Source: Microbacterium azadirachtae (GTDB lineage: Bacteria > Actinomycetota > Actinomycetes > Actinomycetales > Microbacteriaceae). From it: 64,000 nt of DNA. Below are positions 8,576-16,772 of this stretch, piece after piece. The DNA is taken from contig NZ_JYIX01000033.1 in the NCBI RefSeq assembly GCF_000956505.1, forward strand, positions 152,786-216,785. Reading direction: 5' to 3'. The stretch's first letter is position 1. Every line of letters starts with the position of its first letter. The translations under genes and the position numbers were made by a program. The notes below the pieces were generated by a model. The model had not been told where the DNA came from. It was given only the letters and a program-made list of their open reading frames with translations, and ran no database searches.

Positions 8576-8591
8576 CGGATCTTAGTTTCCG
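8576..8591. promoter_or_regulatory. Putative IclR-type operator (site 2)
   Basis: CGGAT-N6-TTCCG, or CGGAA-N6-ATCCG on the other strand: the same layout as site 1 with one arm mismatch. It lies upstream of the -35 box, where an activating or looping role is more likely than promoter occlusion. Confidence 0.4.
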
Positions 8592-8652
8592 CTGTGCGAA
8601 GGTTTGGTGCGCGAGTGCGTCGGATCCGGAGCCGCCAGATCGCCGGGCCCCG

Positions 8653-9231
8653 TCACCAGCTCCGCAGCACGGATGCCTTCGGGCCTGCGACCAGGGAGCG
8701 GGCGGGGACGTCGTCGGCCACGATCGCGCCCGCCGCGATGACGGCGTCCCGGCCGATCGTGACACCGGGCAGGACCGTCGCGCCCGCGCCGATCCAGACG
8801 TTGTCCTCGACGAGGATCGGCGCGCCGGAGAGGTAGTGCCGGCGCTCCTCGGGGTCGACGGGGTGCCCGACGGTGATGAATGTCGCCTTCGGTCCGACCA
8901 TCACGCCATCGCCCAGCCGGATGCCGGCGAAGTCGAGGAAGGTGCAGCCCTGGTTGATGAAGACGCGTTCGCCGAGCTCGAGTCGCAGCCCGTGGTCCGT
9001 GTAGAACGGCGGGTAGACGGTGAGGCGCGGGGGAAGTGGTCGCCCCAGGATCTCCTCGAGGAGGGCCGCGCGCCCTGCCTCGTCGTCGAAGGGCAGCAGG
9101 TTGAACCGCGACGTCAGTGCGCTCGCCGCGAGCACGCGCTCGCTCATCGCCCGGAACTCCGCGCCCAGCACGCGCTCGCCGGCGGCGAGGAGCTGCGGGT
9201 CATGGATCGGCAGGAAGCGGTCGCGCGTCAT
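8653..9231 (-). CDS. Sugar O-acetyltransferase (maltose/galactoside acetyltransferase type)
   Basis: 192 residues with a left-handed beta-helix of hexapeptide repeats (VFINQGCTFLDFAGIRLGDG, VWIGAGATVLPGVTIGRDAV). The N-terminal helical cap and TDHG-GH blocks match the maltose acetyltransferase group (LacA/Maa/NodL). These cytoplasmic trimers move acetyl from acetyl-CoA to a sugar hydroxyl. No Shine-Dalgarno is visible; CATACT ends six bases before the ATG, so a leaderless transcript is likely. It sits between two hydroxylase operons without an obvious pathway link. Confidence 0.85.
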   Translation of the reverse strand: MTRDRFLPIHDPQLLAAGERVLGAEFRAMSERVLAASALTSRFNLLPFDDEAGRAALLEEILGRPLPPRLTVYPPFYTDHGLRLELGERVFINQGCTFLDFAGIRLGDGVMVGPKATFITVGHPVDPEERRHYLSGAPILVEDNVWIGAGATVLPGVTIGRDAVIAAGAIVADDVPARSLVAGPKASVLRSW

Positions 9232-9278
9232 CCGACCAGTATGCGAAGGGGCGCGGACGTGCGGACCGCGGCGCGCGG

Positions 9279-10043
9279 TCAGGACCGCCAGCCGCTGATG
9301 CTCGTCGCGCAGCCGAAGAAGTGTCGTCGTACCTCGATCTGCAGGCCGGGATGCGCCCGGAAGGCCTCGACGGCGCGGGATCCGTCGCCGAATCCGGTGA
9401 GATAGCGGTGCAGCATCCGGTACTCGGTGGGATCGGAGAGCAGCAGGATCCCCGCAAGCGGGACGATCCAGCGCAGATACGCGAGGTAGGCGATCCGCAG
9501 CGCTCGGCAGGTCGGCTCCGTGACATCGATGAAGGCGAAGGATCCGCCGGGGCGCAGCACGCGCGCGACCTCGGACGCGAGGCGCTCCAGCTGCGGGGCG
9601 TCGAACGTCTTCAGGCCGTAGGCGCTGACGACGACGTCGAAGGACTCGTGCGCGGCCGTTCCGTTCAGCGCGTCCTCCTGGCGCAGTCGCACCCGTCCGC
9701 CGAAGCGGTCGCGGCTGCGGGTCTCGGCGTGCGCCATCATCTGCGCGGAGAAGTCGACCGCCGTGATCTCGGCCTGGGGGAGGCGTCGTTCGATCTCCGT
9801 CCAGGTCTCGCCCCGCCCGCTCATCAGGTCGAGCACGCGCCGCGGGGATCCGGTCGCGCCGACCAGGCGGAGCAGTTGCCGCCGCCACAGCGTCGCGAAG
9901 CCCAGTGAGAGGGCGATGTTCATCCGGTCGTACGAGGTCGCCATGCGGTCGAACAGCTGCCGCACGCCGTCGGCGTCGTAGGGCGGGGTCACGGCCTCGG
10001 GGAATGCGAGCGCGACGGCGGGTCGGTGCGAGAGCTCGGTCAT
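9279..10043 (-). CDS. Class I SAM-dependent methyltransferase (UbiE/MenG-like)
   Basis: 254 residues. Near the N-terminus VRQLFDRMATSYDRMNIALS resembles UbiE/MenG quinone methyltransferases. Motif I is VLDLMSGRGETW, followed by ITAVDFS (acidic SAM contact) and VLRPGGSFAFIDVTEP (motif III). The C-terminal third is more hydrophobic and the UbiE-specific substrate motif is not obvious, so it is better called a UbiE-like methyltransferase than a demethylmenaquinone enzyme. The ATG follows TATCGT by six bases, again leaderless. A perfect 12-bp palindrome overlaps the -35 box, suggesting repression by a TetR-like dimer. Confidence 0.75.
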   Translation of the reverse strand: MTELSHRPAVALAFPEAVTPPYDADGVRQLFDRMATSYDRMNIALSLGFATLWRRQLLRLVGATGSPRRVLDLMSGRGETWTEIERRLPQAEITAVDFSAQMMAHAETRSRDRFGGRVRLRQEDALNGTAAHESFDVVVSAYGLKTFDAPQLERLASEVARVLRPGGSFAFIDVTEPTCRALRIAYLAYLRWIVPLAGILLLSDPTEYRMLHRYLTGFGDGSRAVEAFRAHPGLQIEVRRHFFGCATSISGWRS

Positions 10044-10049
10044 GGGACG

Positions 10050-10078
10050 ACGATAGCGGATGAACTGAACATGTTCAA
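10050..10078 (-). promoter_or_regulatory. Promoter with overlapping palindromic operator for the methyltransferase gene
   Basis: Minus-strand -35 TTGAAC (10073-10078), 17-bp spacer, -10 TATCGT (10050-10055), then six bases to the ATG. The perfect palindrome TGAACATGTTCA (10066-10077) covers the -35 box. No regulator gene is adjacent, so the binding protein is unknown. Confidence 0.6.
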
Positions 10079-10150
10079 TAAATGTTGGCGCGGGAGAACT
10101 GGTCGTCTGCAGGGCGGCTGCCCGGCGGGACCGTCTCCGGTCGGGCGCGT

Positions 10151-10978
10151 CTACTCGGCCCGAGCGGCTTCGTCGATGAGCTGCAGGATCCGGGCTGCGA
10201 CGCTCACGGCGATCACGGCGGGCTGCTTGCCGGCGACCTCGGGGATCCCGATCGGGGTCGTGACGCGGGCGAGGTCGTCGTCGGTCTGGCCCAGCTCGTG
10301 CAGCTTCTTGCGGAAGCGCGCCCATTTCGAGGCGGATCCGATCAGGCCGATGGATCCGAGGTCCGCCGTGCGCAGCGCCTGGTCGACGATCGCGAGGTCC
10401 TCGATGTGGTCGTGCGTCATGACCAGCACATGCGCGCCGGGGGTCAGGTCCATGAGCGCCGCCTCGGGGACGGGCGCATGCACGATGCGCACGCGCGCCA
10501 CGGCGTCGCCGAGCGGGCCGCGCTGTCCGGGGATCCCGATCCGGTCCTCGGCGAGCATCTCCTCCCGCGAGTCCACGAGCACAAGGTCGAGCTCGTGCCG
10601 GGCGAGGATGCGCGCGAGCTCGAGGCCCACGTGGCCGAGCCCGAACACGGCGACGGCCGGGGTGACCCTGATCGGCTCGAGCAGCATGGTGACCTCTCCT
10701 CCGCAGCACTGCACGCCGTACTCGGTGACGGCCTTGTCGCTCAGCGTGAGCGTGAGCAGCTCGGGTTCCGCGGATCCGTCGGCGAGCATCCGCCGCGCCT
10801 GCTCGATCGCGGTCTGCTCGAGGTTGCCTCCGCCGACCGTGCCGTGCACCGAGGCGGGGGCGACCACCATCTTCGCGCCGCCGTTGCGCGGGGCGTGTCC
10901 GCGGACGGTCGCCAGGGTCACGATCACGGCGGGGATCCGTCGCGACCGCAGATCCTGCAGCGCGTCCAGCCAGTCCAC
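10151..10978 (-). CDS. xdhC: Xanthine dehydrogenase accessory protein XdhC
   Basis: 275 residues of canonical XdhC. An N-terminal domain with GTVGGGNLEQTAI and the Cys pair in YGVQCCGGEVTML is followed by a Rossmann domain (AVFGLGHVGLELARILA) and the C-terminal GLIGSASKWARFRKKL and TTPIGIP motifs. It should bind, sulfurate and insert Mo-cofactor into the XdhB product encoded just upstream. The gap to xdhB is 100 bp and holds a palindromic repeat, so expression may be attenuated relative to xdhAB. Short and without the extended tail of the XdhC-family gene at 7006-8355, so each operon has its own chaperone. Confidence 0.9.
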   Translation of the reverse strand: MDWLDALQDLRSRRIPAVIVTLATVRGHAPRNGGAKMVVAPASVHGTVGGGNLEQTAIEQARRMLADGSAEPELLTLTLSDKAVTEYGVQCCGGEVTMLLEPIRVTPAVAVFGLGHVGLELARILARHELDLVLVDSREEMLAEDRIGIPGQRGPLGDAVARVRIVHAPVPEAALMDLTPGAHVLVMTHDHIEDLAIVDQALRTADLGSIGLIGSASKWARFRKKLHELGQTDDDLARVTTPIGIPEVAGKQPAVIAVSVAARILQLIDEAARAE

Positions 10979-11012
10979 GATGCTCCTCTTCTGTCCTTCT
11001 ACTCTTCTACCT

Positions 11013-11066
11013 CCGAGTCGTCCCCGTCAGCGGACTCCATAGCGTGCGCTGACAGGGACGACTCGG
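11013..11066. repeat. Intergenic copy of the palindromic repeat between xdhB and xdhC
   Basis: 20-bp arms (11013-11032 and 11047-11066) with one mismatch around a 14-base loop. It is the second copy of the element found in frame at 6776-6835, and similarity extends to about 11077. As RNA it forms a strong hairpin that could attenuate transcription or protect the upstream mRNA. Confidence 0.75.
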
Positions 11067-11077
11067 AAGTGGGGTGG

Positions 11078-13540
11078 TCAGTCGCCGGCGGCGGAGACGA
11101 GCGGGCGGTCGGAGGCGGGGGCGCCGGTTCCGGACGAGGCGGTTCCGGACGAGGCGGCTCCGGACGAGGCGGTGCCGGACGAGCCGTCGGCGGCGGCGTC
11201 GGGAACTCCGGCGGCGGCCTCCTGAGCGGTGCGGACGGCCCAGAACACGGCTTCCGGCGTCGCGGGGGAGCCCAGGTCGACCGAGTGCCCGGCCGGACCG
11301 AAGGCCGCCACGGCGTCGCGGAGCGCCTCGCGGGCGCTGAACGCGAGCATGAACGGCGGCTCCCCCACGGCCTTGGATCCGTAGACGGCTCCCTCCTCGC
11401 GCGCGTTCTCGAACAGGCGCACGTGGAACTCCTCCGGCATCTCGGAGAAGCTCGGCAGCTTGTACGTCGACGCCGACTGAGTCTGCAGCCGACCGCGGTG
11501 CGGACCGTCGCTGGTGTCCCAGCGCAGCTCCTCGAGGGTCAGCCAGCCCACACCCTGGACGTATGCGCCCTCGATCTGACCGATGTCGAGCATCGGGGAG
11601 AGCGAGTCGCCCACGTCGTGCACGATGTCGACGCGGCGCACCCGGTAGGCGCCGGTGAACTCGTCCACCTCGACCTCGGTCGCCGCGGCGCCGTACGCGA
11701 AGTACTTGAACGGCGAGCCCTGCATGATCTCCGGGTTCCAGTGCAGGCCCTCGGTGCGGTAGTAGCCGGCGGCGAACAGTTGCACGCGCTGGAAGTAGGC
11801 CGCCTTGACGACCTCGCCCCAGGAGACGCGCTTCACCGGAGCGCCGAGCGCCGTCACGAAGCCGCCGCCGAAGCGGACGTCGCGCTCGTCGACGCCGAGC
11901 ATGCGCCCGGCGACCTTCGCGAGCCGATCGCGGATCTGCTCGCAGGCGTTCTTGACCGCGCCGCCGTTGAGGTCTGCACCGGACGACGCCGCCGTCGCCG
12001 ACGTGTTCGGCACCTTGTCGGTGCGGGTCGGCGCGAGGCGCACCTGATGCAGTTCGACGCCGAGCGCGGTCGCGGCGACCTGCAGCATCTTCGTGTGCAG
12101 GCCCTGGCCCATCTCGGTGCCGCCGTGGTTGACCAGGATCGAGCCGTCCTTGTAGACGTGCACGAGGGCGCCGGCCTGGTTGAACGCGGCGAAGTTGAAC
12201 GAGATGCCGAACTTGATCGGCGTCATCGACAGGGCGCGCTTCGCGTGCGGGCTGGAGGCGTTGAACGCACGGATCTCCTCGCGGCGCGCGTCCACCTCCG
12301 CCTCGTCGGCGAGCTGGTCCCAGATCGTCTCGAGCCGGTCGGCGTCCTTCATGAGCTGCCCGTACGGTGTGCTCTGGCCGGGCTTGTAGAAGTTGCGCCG
12401 GCGCAGCTCGAGCGGATCGATCCCGAGCTGCGGGGCGATCCTGCCCAGGATGTCCTCGATGAGGAAGACGCCCTGCGGGCCGCCGAACCCGCGGTAGGCG
12501 GTGTTCGAGGTCTTGTTGGTCTTCACGATCTGCCCGTAGGCGTGCACGTTGGGGATCCAGTAGGAGTTGTCCAGGTGGCAGAGCGCACGGCCCAGCACCG
12601 GCTCGGAAAGGTCGATCGACCAGCCGCCGTCGCAGGTGAGGGTCGTGTCGAGCGCCTGCAGCAGGCCGTGCTCGTCGAACCCCACCTTCCATGCGATGTG
12701 GAACGGGTGGCGCTTGCCGGTCATCGTGATGTCCTGCGTGCGGTTGAGGCGCAGCCGCACAGGGCGTCCGGTGAGCTTGGCGCCGAGGGCCGCGATCGCC
12801 GCGAAGCCGTGCGGCTGCATCTCCTTGCCGCCGAACCCGCCGCCCATGCGCAGGCACTGCACGGTGATCTCGTTCGCGGGGATCCCGAGCACGTGCGAGA
12901 CCAGGTCCTGGGTCTCGGTGGGGTGCTGCGTGGAGCACTGGATGAAGTACTGCCCCTCGGAGTCGCGGATCGCGAACGATGCGTGCGTCTCCAGGTAGAA
13001 GTGCTCCTGGCCGCCGAACTCGGTCACGCCTTCGAAGACGTGCGCCGAGGCCGCGAGACCTGCGGCGGCGTCGCCGCGCTGCACCGTGCGCGGGGTGCCC
13101 TGGAAGGACTGCGCGTCGAGCGCGTCCTGCACCGTGATGAGCGACGGCAGCGGCTCGTACTCCACCGTGACGCGCTCCGCGCCGAGGCGCGCGGCCTCCT
13201 GCGTCTCGCCGAGCACCCAGACCAGGGCGTGCCCGTAGAACATCGCCTCGCTCGGGAACAGCGGCTCGTCGTTGCGGATGCCCGCATCGTTCAGGCCGGG
13301 GACGTCCTCGGCGGTGAGCACCCGCACGACGCCGGGCACCTCGTAGGCGCCGGAGACGTCGATCGTGACCTTCGCGTGCGCATTCGTGGACTGCACCGGC
13401 CAGGCGGTCAGCACGCCGGCGGTCTGCTCCGCGATGTCGTCGGTGTACATCGCCGCACCCGTGACGTGCAGGGCGGCGCTCTCGTGCGCGGCCCGCAGGC
13501 CGACGACGGGGTTCTCCGGGCGGTCGGCGAGAGTGCTCAT
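11078..13540 (-). CDS. xdhB: Xanthine dehydrogenase molybdopterin-binding subunit
   Basis: 820 residues with all family hallmarks: RMGGGFGGKEMQ, AYRGFGGPQGVF (substrate-orienting Arg), NHGGTEMGQGLHTK and KAVGEPPFML with the catalytic Glu. These match bacterial XdhB, which oxidises hypoxanthine to xanthine and xanthine to urate. The ATG overlaps the xdhA stop as ATGA. The last 35 residues are a low-complexity Ser/Gly/Ala tail from a 15-bp tandem repeat (11126-11185) and are not part of the conserved fold. FeS and FAD sites are in xdhA; xdhC follows after a palindromic repeat. Confidence 0.93.
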   Translation of the reverse strand: MSTLADRPENPVVGLRAAHESAALHVTGAAMYTDDIAEQTAGVLTAWPVQSTNAHAKVTIDVSGAYEVPGVVRVLTAEDVPGLNDAGIRNDEPLFPSEAMFYGHALVWVLGETQEAARLGAERVTVEYEPLPSLITVQDALDAQSFQGTPRTVQRGDAAAGLAASAHVFEGVTEFGGQEHFYLETHASFAIRDSEGQYFIQCSTQHPTETQDLVSHVLGIPANEITVQCLRMGGGFGGKEMQPHGFAAIAALGAKLTGRPVRLRLNRTQDITMTGKRHPFHIAWKVGFDEHGLLQALDTTLTCDGGWSIDLSEPVLGRALCHLDNSYWIPNVHAYGQIVKTNKTSNTAYRGFGGPQGVFLIEDILGRIAPQLGIDPLELRRRNFYKPGQSTPYGQLMKDADRLETIWDQLADEAEVDARREEIRAFNASSPHAKRALSMTPIKFGISFNFAAFNQAGALVHVYKDGSILVNHGGTEMGQGLHTKMLQVAATALGVELHQVRLAPTRTDKVPNTSATAASSGADLNGGAVKNACEQIRDRLAKVAGRMLGVDERDVRFGGGFVTALGAPVKRVSWGEVVKAAYFQRVQLFAAGYYRTEGLHWNPEIMQGSPFKYFAYGAAATEVEVDEFTGAYRVRRVDIVHDVGDSLSPMLDIGQIEGAYVQGVGWLTLEELRWDTSDGPHRGRLQTQSASTYKLPSFSEMPEEFHVRLFENAREEGAVYGSKAVGEPPFMLAFSAREALRDAVAAFGPAGHSVDLGSPATPEAVFWAVRTAQEAAAGVPDAAADGSSGTASSGAASSGTASSGTGAPASDRPLVSAAGD
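11126..11185. repeat. Four-copy 15-bp tandem repeat in the 3' end of xdhB
   Basis: Units GGTTCCGGACGAGGC at 11126, 11141, 11156 and 11171; the first two are identical and the others differ by one or a few bases. The unit is a multiple of three, so changes in copy number keep the frame and only alter the Ser/Gly/Ala tail. Confidence 0.85.
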
Positions 13541-15054
13541 GCCGACACCTCCTTCGACTCGATGACGGTCGCGCTGTAGAGCTTGAGCAGCGCGGTGTTG
13601 AGCATGAGCGAGCGGTACTCGCTGCTGGCGCGGTGGTCGGACATCGGGGTGCCCTCGCCGCGGAGGATCTCGGCGGCCGCCTTCACGGTGGCGATGTTCC
13701 AGGGCTTGCCGATCAGGGCGTCCTCGGTGGCACGCGCGCGCAGCGGGGTGGCGGCGACACCGCCCAGGCCGATGGTCGCGCCGGTCACGATGCCGCCGTC
13801 GATGTCGAGTGCGAACGCGACGGCGACGCTGGAGATGTCGTCGAAGCGGCGCTTGGCGATCTTGTGGAAGGCGGTCGTGGTGGCGAGCGGCAGCGGGATC
13901 CGGATGGCCTTGATGAGCTCATCGGGGTGCTTGACGGTCTGCCGGTAGCCGGTGAAGTAGTCGGCCAGATCGACCTCGCGCAGCACGACGCCGGATCCGC
14001 CCTCCGCCAGCGAGGCGAGCACGACGCTCGCACGCAGGGCGAGCAGAGCAGGCGGGGTGTCGCCGATCGGGGATCCGGTGCCGAGGTTGCCGCCGAACGT
14101 GCCGCGGTTGCGGATGAGGCGCGAGGCGAACTGCGGGAAGAGCTGCGCGAGCAGCGGGATCCGTCCGTCCAGGCGCTTCTCCACCTCGGAGAGCGGGAGG
14201 GCGGCGCCGATCTCGACCGCATCGTCTTCGATCCTCAGCGTGCGCAGCTCGGGGAGCTGCTCGATCGCGACGACGAGCGGCGCGCGGCGGCCGCGGATGT
14301 TCACCTCGACGCCCCAGTCGGTGGATCCGGCGACGAGAAGCGCATCCTTCTCGTCCTGCAGGATCCGCAGGGCATCGATGAGCGTCGCGGGGCGGACGAA
14401 GCGCGCCCCGTCGACCTCGGCGTCGGTCGCGACCGGCTCGGGGGCGGGCTGCGCGAGCCGCTGCTGCAGCGGGTCGTCGGCCTCGGGCGAGCCGAGCGTG
14501 TAGGCGGCGTCGCGGATGGGCCGGTATCCGGTGCAGCGGCACAGGTTGCCGCTCAGCGCGTGGAGGTCGAAGCCGTTCGGGCCGTGCTCCGGATCGTGGA
14601 CGGGGCACGGCTCCGCGGTCGCGTCGGTCGCCTCGGTCGCCGTGCTCGTCGAGGCGGTCTCGATCGGGGTGCGGTCGGCCCGGTAGTACTCGCCGGCCAT
14701 GCTGCAGGCGAAGCCGGGGGTGCAGTAGCCGCACTGCGATCCGCCGGCCTCGGCCAGCTTCTCCTGCACGGGGTGCAGGTCGTCGACCGATCCGAGCCCC
14801 TCGGCCGTGACGACCTCCTGGCCGTCGAGCGCGTACACCGGCACGAGGCAGGCGTTCACCGGCGTCCACGTGGTGCCGCCGTCCGTCGTCGGCGTGGCGA
14901 GCAGCATGGCGCAGGCGCCGCACTCGCCCTCCGCGCAGCCCTCCTTGCTGCCGGAGAGGCCGCTGTCGCGGAGCCAGTCCAGAGCGGTGGCGTGCGCGGG
15001 CGTTCCCACGAGCGGGCGCTGTTGTCCGTTGACGGTGACGGCGATGTCAGGCAT
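13537..15054 (-). CDS. xdhA: Xanthine dehydrogenase small subunit (FeS plus FAD domains)
   Basis: 505 residues. N-terminal ferredoxin domain with Cys 40, 45 and 48 (GCAEGECGAC), second cluster with SQCGYCTPGF and NLCRCTGYR, separated by an unusually long, Thr/Ala-rich insert containing PCPVHDPEHG. The FAD domain has GTFGGNLGTGSPIGD. ATG 15054 was chosen because GGAG precedes it and MPDIAVTVNG begins the ferredoxin fold; an upstream in-frame GTG at 15078 lacks support. First gene of the xdhABC operon, with promoter at 15336-15365. It passes electrons from the Mo site through two FeS clusters to FAD and NAD+. Confidence 0.92.
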   Translation of the reverse strand: MPDIAVTVNGQQRPLVGTPAHATALDWLRDSGLSGSKEGCAEGECGACAMLLATPTTDGGTTWTPVNACLVPVYALDGQEVVTAEGLGSVDDLHPVQEKLAEAGGSQCGYCTPGFACSMAGEYYRADRTPIETASTSTATEATDATAEPCPVHDPEHGPNGFDLHALSGNLCRCTGYRPIRDAAYTLGSPEADDPLQQRLAQPAPEPVATDAEVDGARFVRPATLIDALRILQDEKDALLVAGSTDWGVEVNIRGRRAPLVVAIEQLPELRTLRIEDDAVEIGAALPLSEVEKRLDGRIPLLAQLFPQFASRLIRNRGTFGGNLGTGSPIGDTPPALLALRASVVLASLAEGGSGVVLREVDLADYFTGYRQTVKHPDELIKAIRIPLPLATTTAFHKIAKRRFDDISSVAVAFALDIDGGIVTGATIGLGGVAATPLRARATEDALIGKPWNIATVKAAAEILRGEGTPMSDHRASSEYRSLMLNTALLKLYSATVIESKEVSA

Positions 15055-15299
15055 GGGTCTCCTCGGATCCGGCGACACGTTCGATCGCTTGTCCTAAGGC
15101 GATCGTGCCGCGTGGGCAGGGTCAGGACAAGGGGTGTGCAGGGAAGACGGAGCGGTGCGGCTGCGTGGCGCGGAGGTCTCCTGCGCCCGGATCGGCGCAG
15201 GCGCGGACGGGGGTCACGTCCTGCCCGGCATCGCGTGGGGCGCGACGATTCGCACGGTTCGGCATCATCGCCTCTCCTCGCCTTCAGCGATCCAGAAGT

Positions 15300-15325
15300 T
15301 TCCGAGATTCGGAATAGTGGTTCTG
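15300..15325. promoter_or_regulatory. Operator region of xdhABC: perfect palindrome plus IclR-type site 3
   Basis: 15300-15314 is a perfect palindrome, TTCCGA-GAT-TCGGAA. Overlapping it, 15310-15325 reads CGGAA-N6-TTCTG, the layout of site 1 and sharing the bases GGAATA. A further 7-bp inverted repeat TCCAGAA/TTCTGGA (15291-15297, 15321-15327) encloses the palindrome. The cluster lies just downstream of the predicted start of transcription, where a bound regulator would block the xdh operon. Confidence 0.55.
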
Positions 15326-15335
15326 GAGCATGGAA

Positions 15336-15365
15336 ATCGTAAGACGCCAGATCGGTGCAGGTCAA
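15336..15365 (-). promoter_or_regulatory. Predicted promoter of xdhABC
   Basis: Minus-strand -35 TTGACC (15360-15365), 18-bp spacer, -10 TACGAT (15336-15341). It would start near 15329, leaving a leader of about 275 nt. The rest of 15055-15520 holds only the operators described and no credible gene. Confidence 0.55.
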
Positions 15366-15520
15366 GCGCCGAGGGTCATTGCGCGCGAAAGTCCCGCAGA
15401 TGAGCGCCGTTCACAGCTTCGCGACCGCATCCGCGGAGCACGAGATCTGGGCGCCGACAGTGGCGGTGCGCAGGGCGAACGTGCTCACCGCTCCCGAGGA
15501 CGGATCCGCCCGCGTCGGGC

Positions 15521-16276
15521 TCAGCGGGCGTTCGTCGCGGCCGAGATCTCGGCGACGACGTCGCGCAGCACCGGGATCGCCTGCTCGGCGAAGTCCTCGC
15601 CGACGCGCGACATCGGCCCGGAGACCGAGACGGCCGTGAGGACCGGCATGTTCGGCACTGCCATCGCGAAGCAGCGCACGCCCACCTCGTGCTCGCCGTC
15701 GTCGACCGCGTATCCGCGCTCCCGGCTGACGGCGAGATCGGCGAGCAGCTCGTCGATGGTGCCGAGCGATCGATCGGTGGAGTGCGGCATCCCGGCGCGG
15801 GCGATGATGTCGCGCACCTGGTCGTCGCCGAGTTGCGCGAGGATCGCCTTGCCCACGCTCGTGGAGTGCAGATGAGCGCGGCCGCCCACCTCGGTGAACA
15901 TGCGCATGGCGTGCGGCGACGGCGCCTGTGAGACGTAGACGACGTTGTCGCCGTCGATCGTGGCGAGGTTCGCCGTCTCGCCGAGTCGGTCCACGAGGGA
16001 CTTCAGTTGGGGCATCGCCATCTGGCCGAACTGGCGGTTCGCGACCTCGCCCAGGCGCACGAGCTTCGGGCCGAGCGCATAGCGGCGGTTGGCCAGCTGA
16101 CGCGCGTAGCCCTGCGAGACCAGGGTGCGCAGCAGACGATGGATCGTGGGCAGTGGCAGCTCCGCGGCGGCCGCGAGCTGGCTGATCGTGGCATCGCCGC
16201 CGGCGTCCGCGATGAGCTCGAGCAGGTCGAAGACGCGGGAGACGGACTTGACGCCCGTAGAGCCCTCAGCGGCCAT
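15521..16276 (-). CDS. IclR-family transcriptional regulator of the purine island (predicted)
   Basis: 251 residues. The N-terminal winged helix-turn-helix begins VKSVSRVFDLLELIADAGG and includes SQLAAAAELPLPTIHRLLRTL. The effector domain has the IclR patterns HLHSTSVGKAILAQL and GYAVDDGEHEVGVRCFAMAV. ATG 16276 was preferred (GAGAGG upstream, standard family N-terminus) over an in-frame start at 16318. IclR-family members commonly control purine and allantoin use. It is encoded next to xdhABC on the same strand, with a matching site in its own promoter (16321-16336). The effector is unknown; a purine or its breakdown product is inferred. Confidence 0.88.
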   Translation of the reverse strand: MAAEGSTGVKSVSRVFDLLELIADAGGDATISQLAAAAELPLPTIHRLLRTLVSQGYARQLANRRYALGPKLVRLGEVANRQFGQMAMPQLKSLVDRLGETANLATIDGDNVVYVSQAPSPHAMRMFTEVGGRAHLHSTSVGKAILAQLGDDQVRDIIARAGMPHSTDRSLGTIDELLADLAVSRERGYAVDDGEHEVGVRCFAMAVPNMPVLTAVSVSGPMSRVGEDFAEQAIPVLRDVVAEISAATNAR

Positions 16277-16320
16277 GCGGATCCTCTCGGCTGTGATCCG
16301 GGCGCGAGTTATCCGCATGC

Positions 16321-16336
16321 CGGAAGGATGATTCCC
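16321..16336. promoter_or_regulatory. Putative IclR-type operator (site 4), autoregulatory position
   Basis: CGGAA-N6-TTCCC, the 5+6+5 layout of sites 1-3, centred about 52 bp upstream of the regulator's start codon. Confidence 0.45.
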
Positions 16337-16518
16337 GAGCAGAGTATCCCACGGAGGGCCTCAGATGGCCGATGTCGCACTCCGTACGGCACGGGTCATC
16401 TGTTCCCCGCGCGTGTTCCCCGCGCGGCTGAGCCGCCCTCTGCGGGTTCACCGGGCCAGCGCGTTCATCGGGTTCGCCGAGCCCGCCCGGGCTCACCGCG
16501 CTCCCCGCCTACCGCGTT

Positions 16519-16582
16519 CCCCGCGCTCCGCGCTCCCCGCTCGCCGCGCTCCCCGCGCTCCGCGCTCCCCGCTCGCCGCGCT
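16519..16582. repeat. Exact 32-bp tandem duplication in a GC-rich low-complexity block
   Basis: Units 16519-16550 and 16551-16582 are identical. They sit in a 16490-16635 block made of short CCGCGCTCCCCG-type motifs, flanked on both sides by similar GGGTTCGCYGAGCCCG hairpins (about 16469 and 16661). The 16277-16772 gap otherwise holds site 4 and the start region of the HNH gene; the reading frames across the block are compositional and not genes. Confidence 0.7.
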
Positions 16583-16772
16583 TACCGCGCTCCCCGCTCG
16601 CCGCGCTCCCCGCGCGCCGCGCCAGCGCTCACCGCGCCAGGCGGGCCCCGCCGTGCTCACCGGGTTCGCTGAGCCCGCCGGGAGCCTTCCCGACTCCGTT
16701 TGAAAACTATTTGCATCGTTGACCTGGGGAATTCGGGGTGGGAATGTCGGTGGCCCGGTGTTGACTTGATCC

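Noticed and set aside
10082..13579. Open frame of 1165 codons antisense to xdhB and xdhC
   Set aside because: No motif and repetitive Arg/Gly/His composition; the opposite strand encodes an unambiguous XdhB and XdhC.
16365..16703. Short plus-strand frame through the GC-rich repeat block
   Set aside because: Translation is a run of Arg/Ser/Pro/Ala repeats caused by the tandem DNA repeats; no ribosome binding site.
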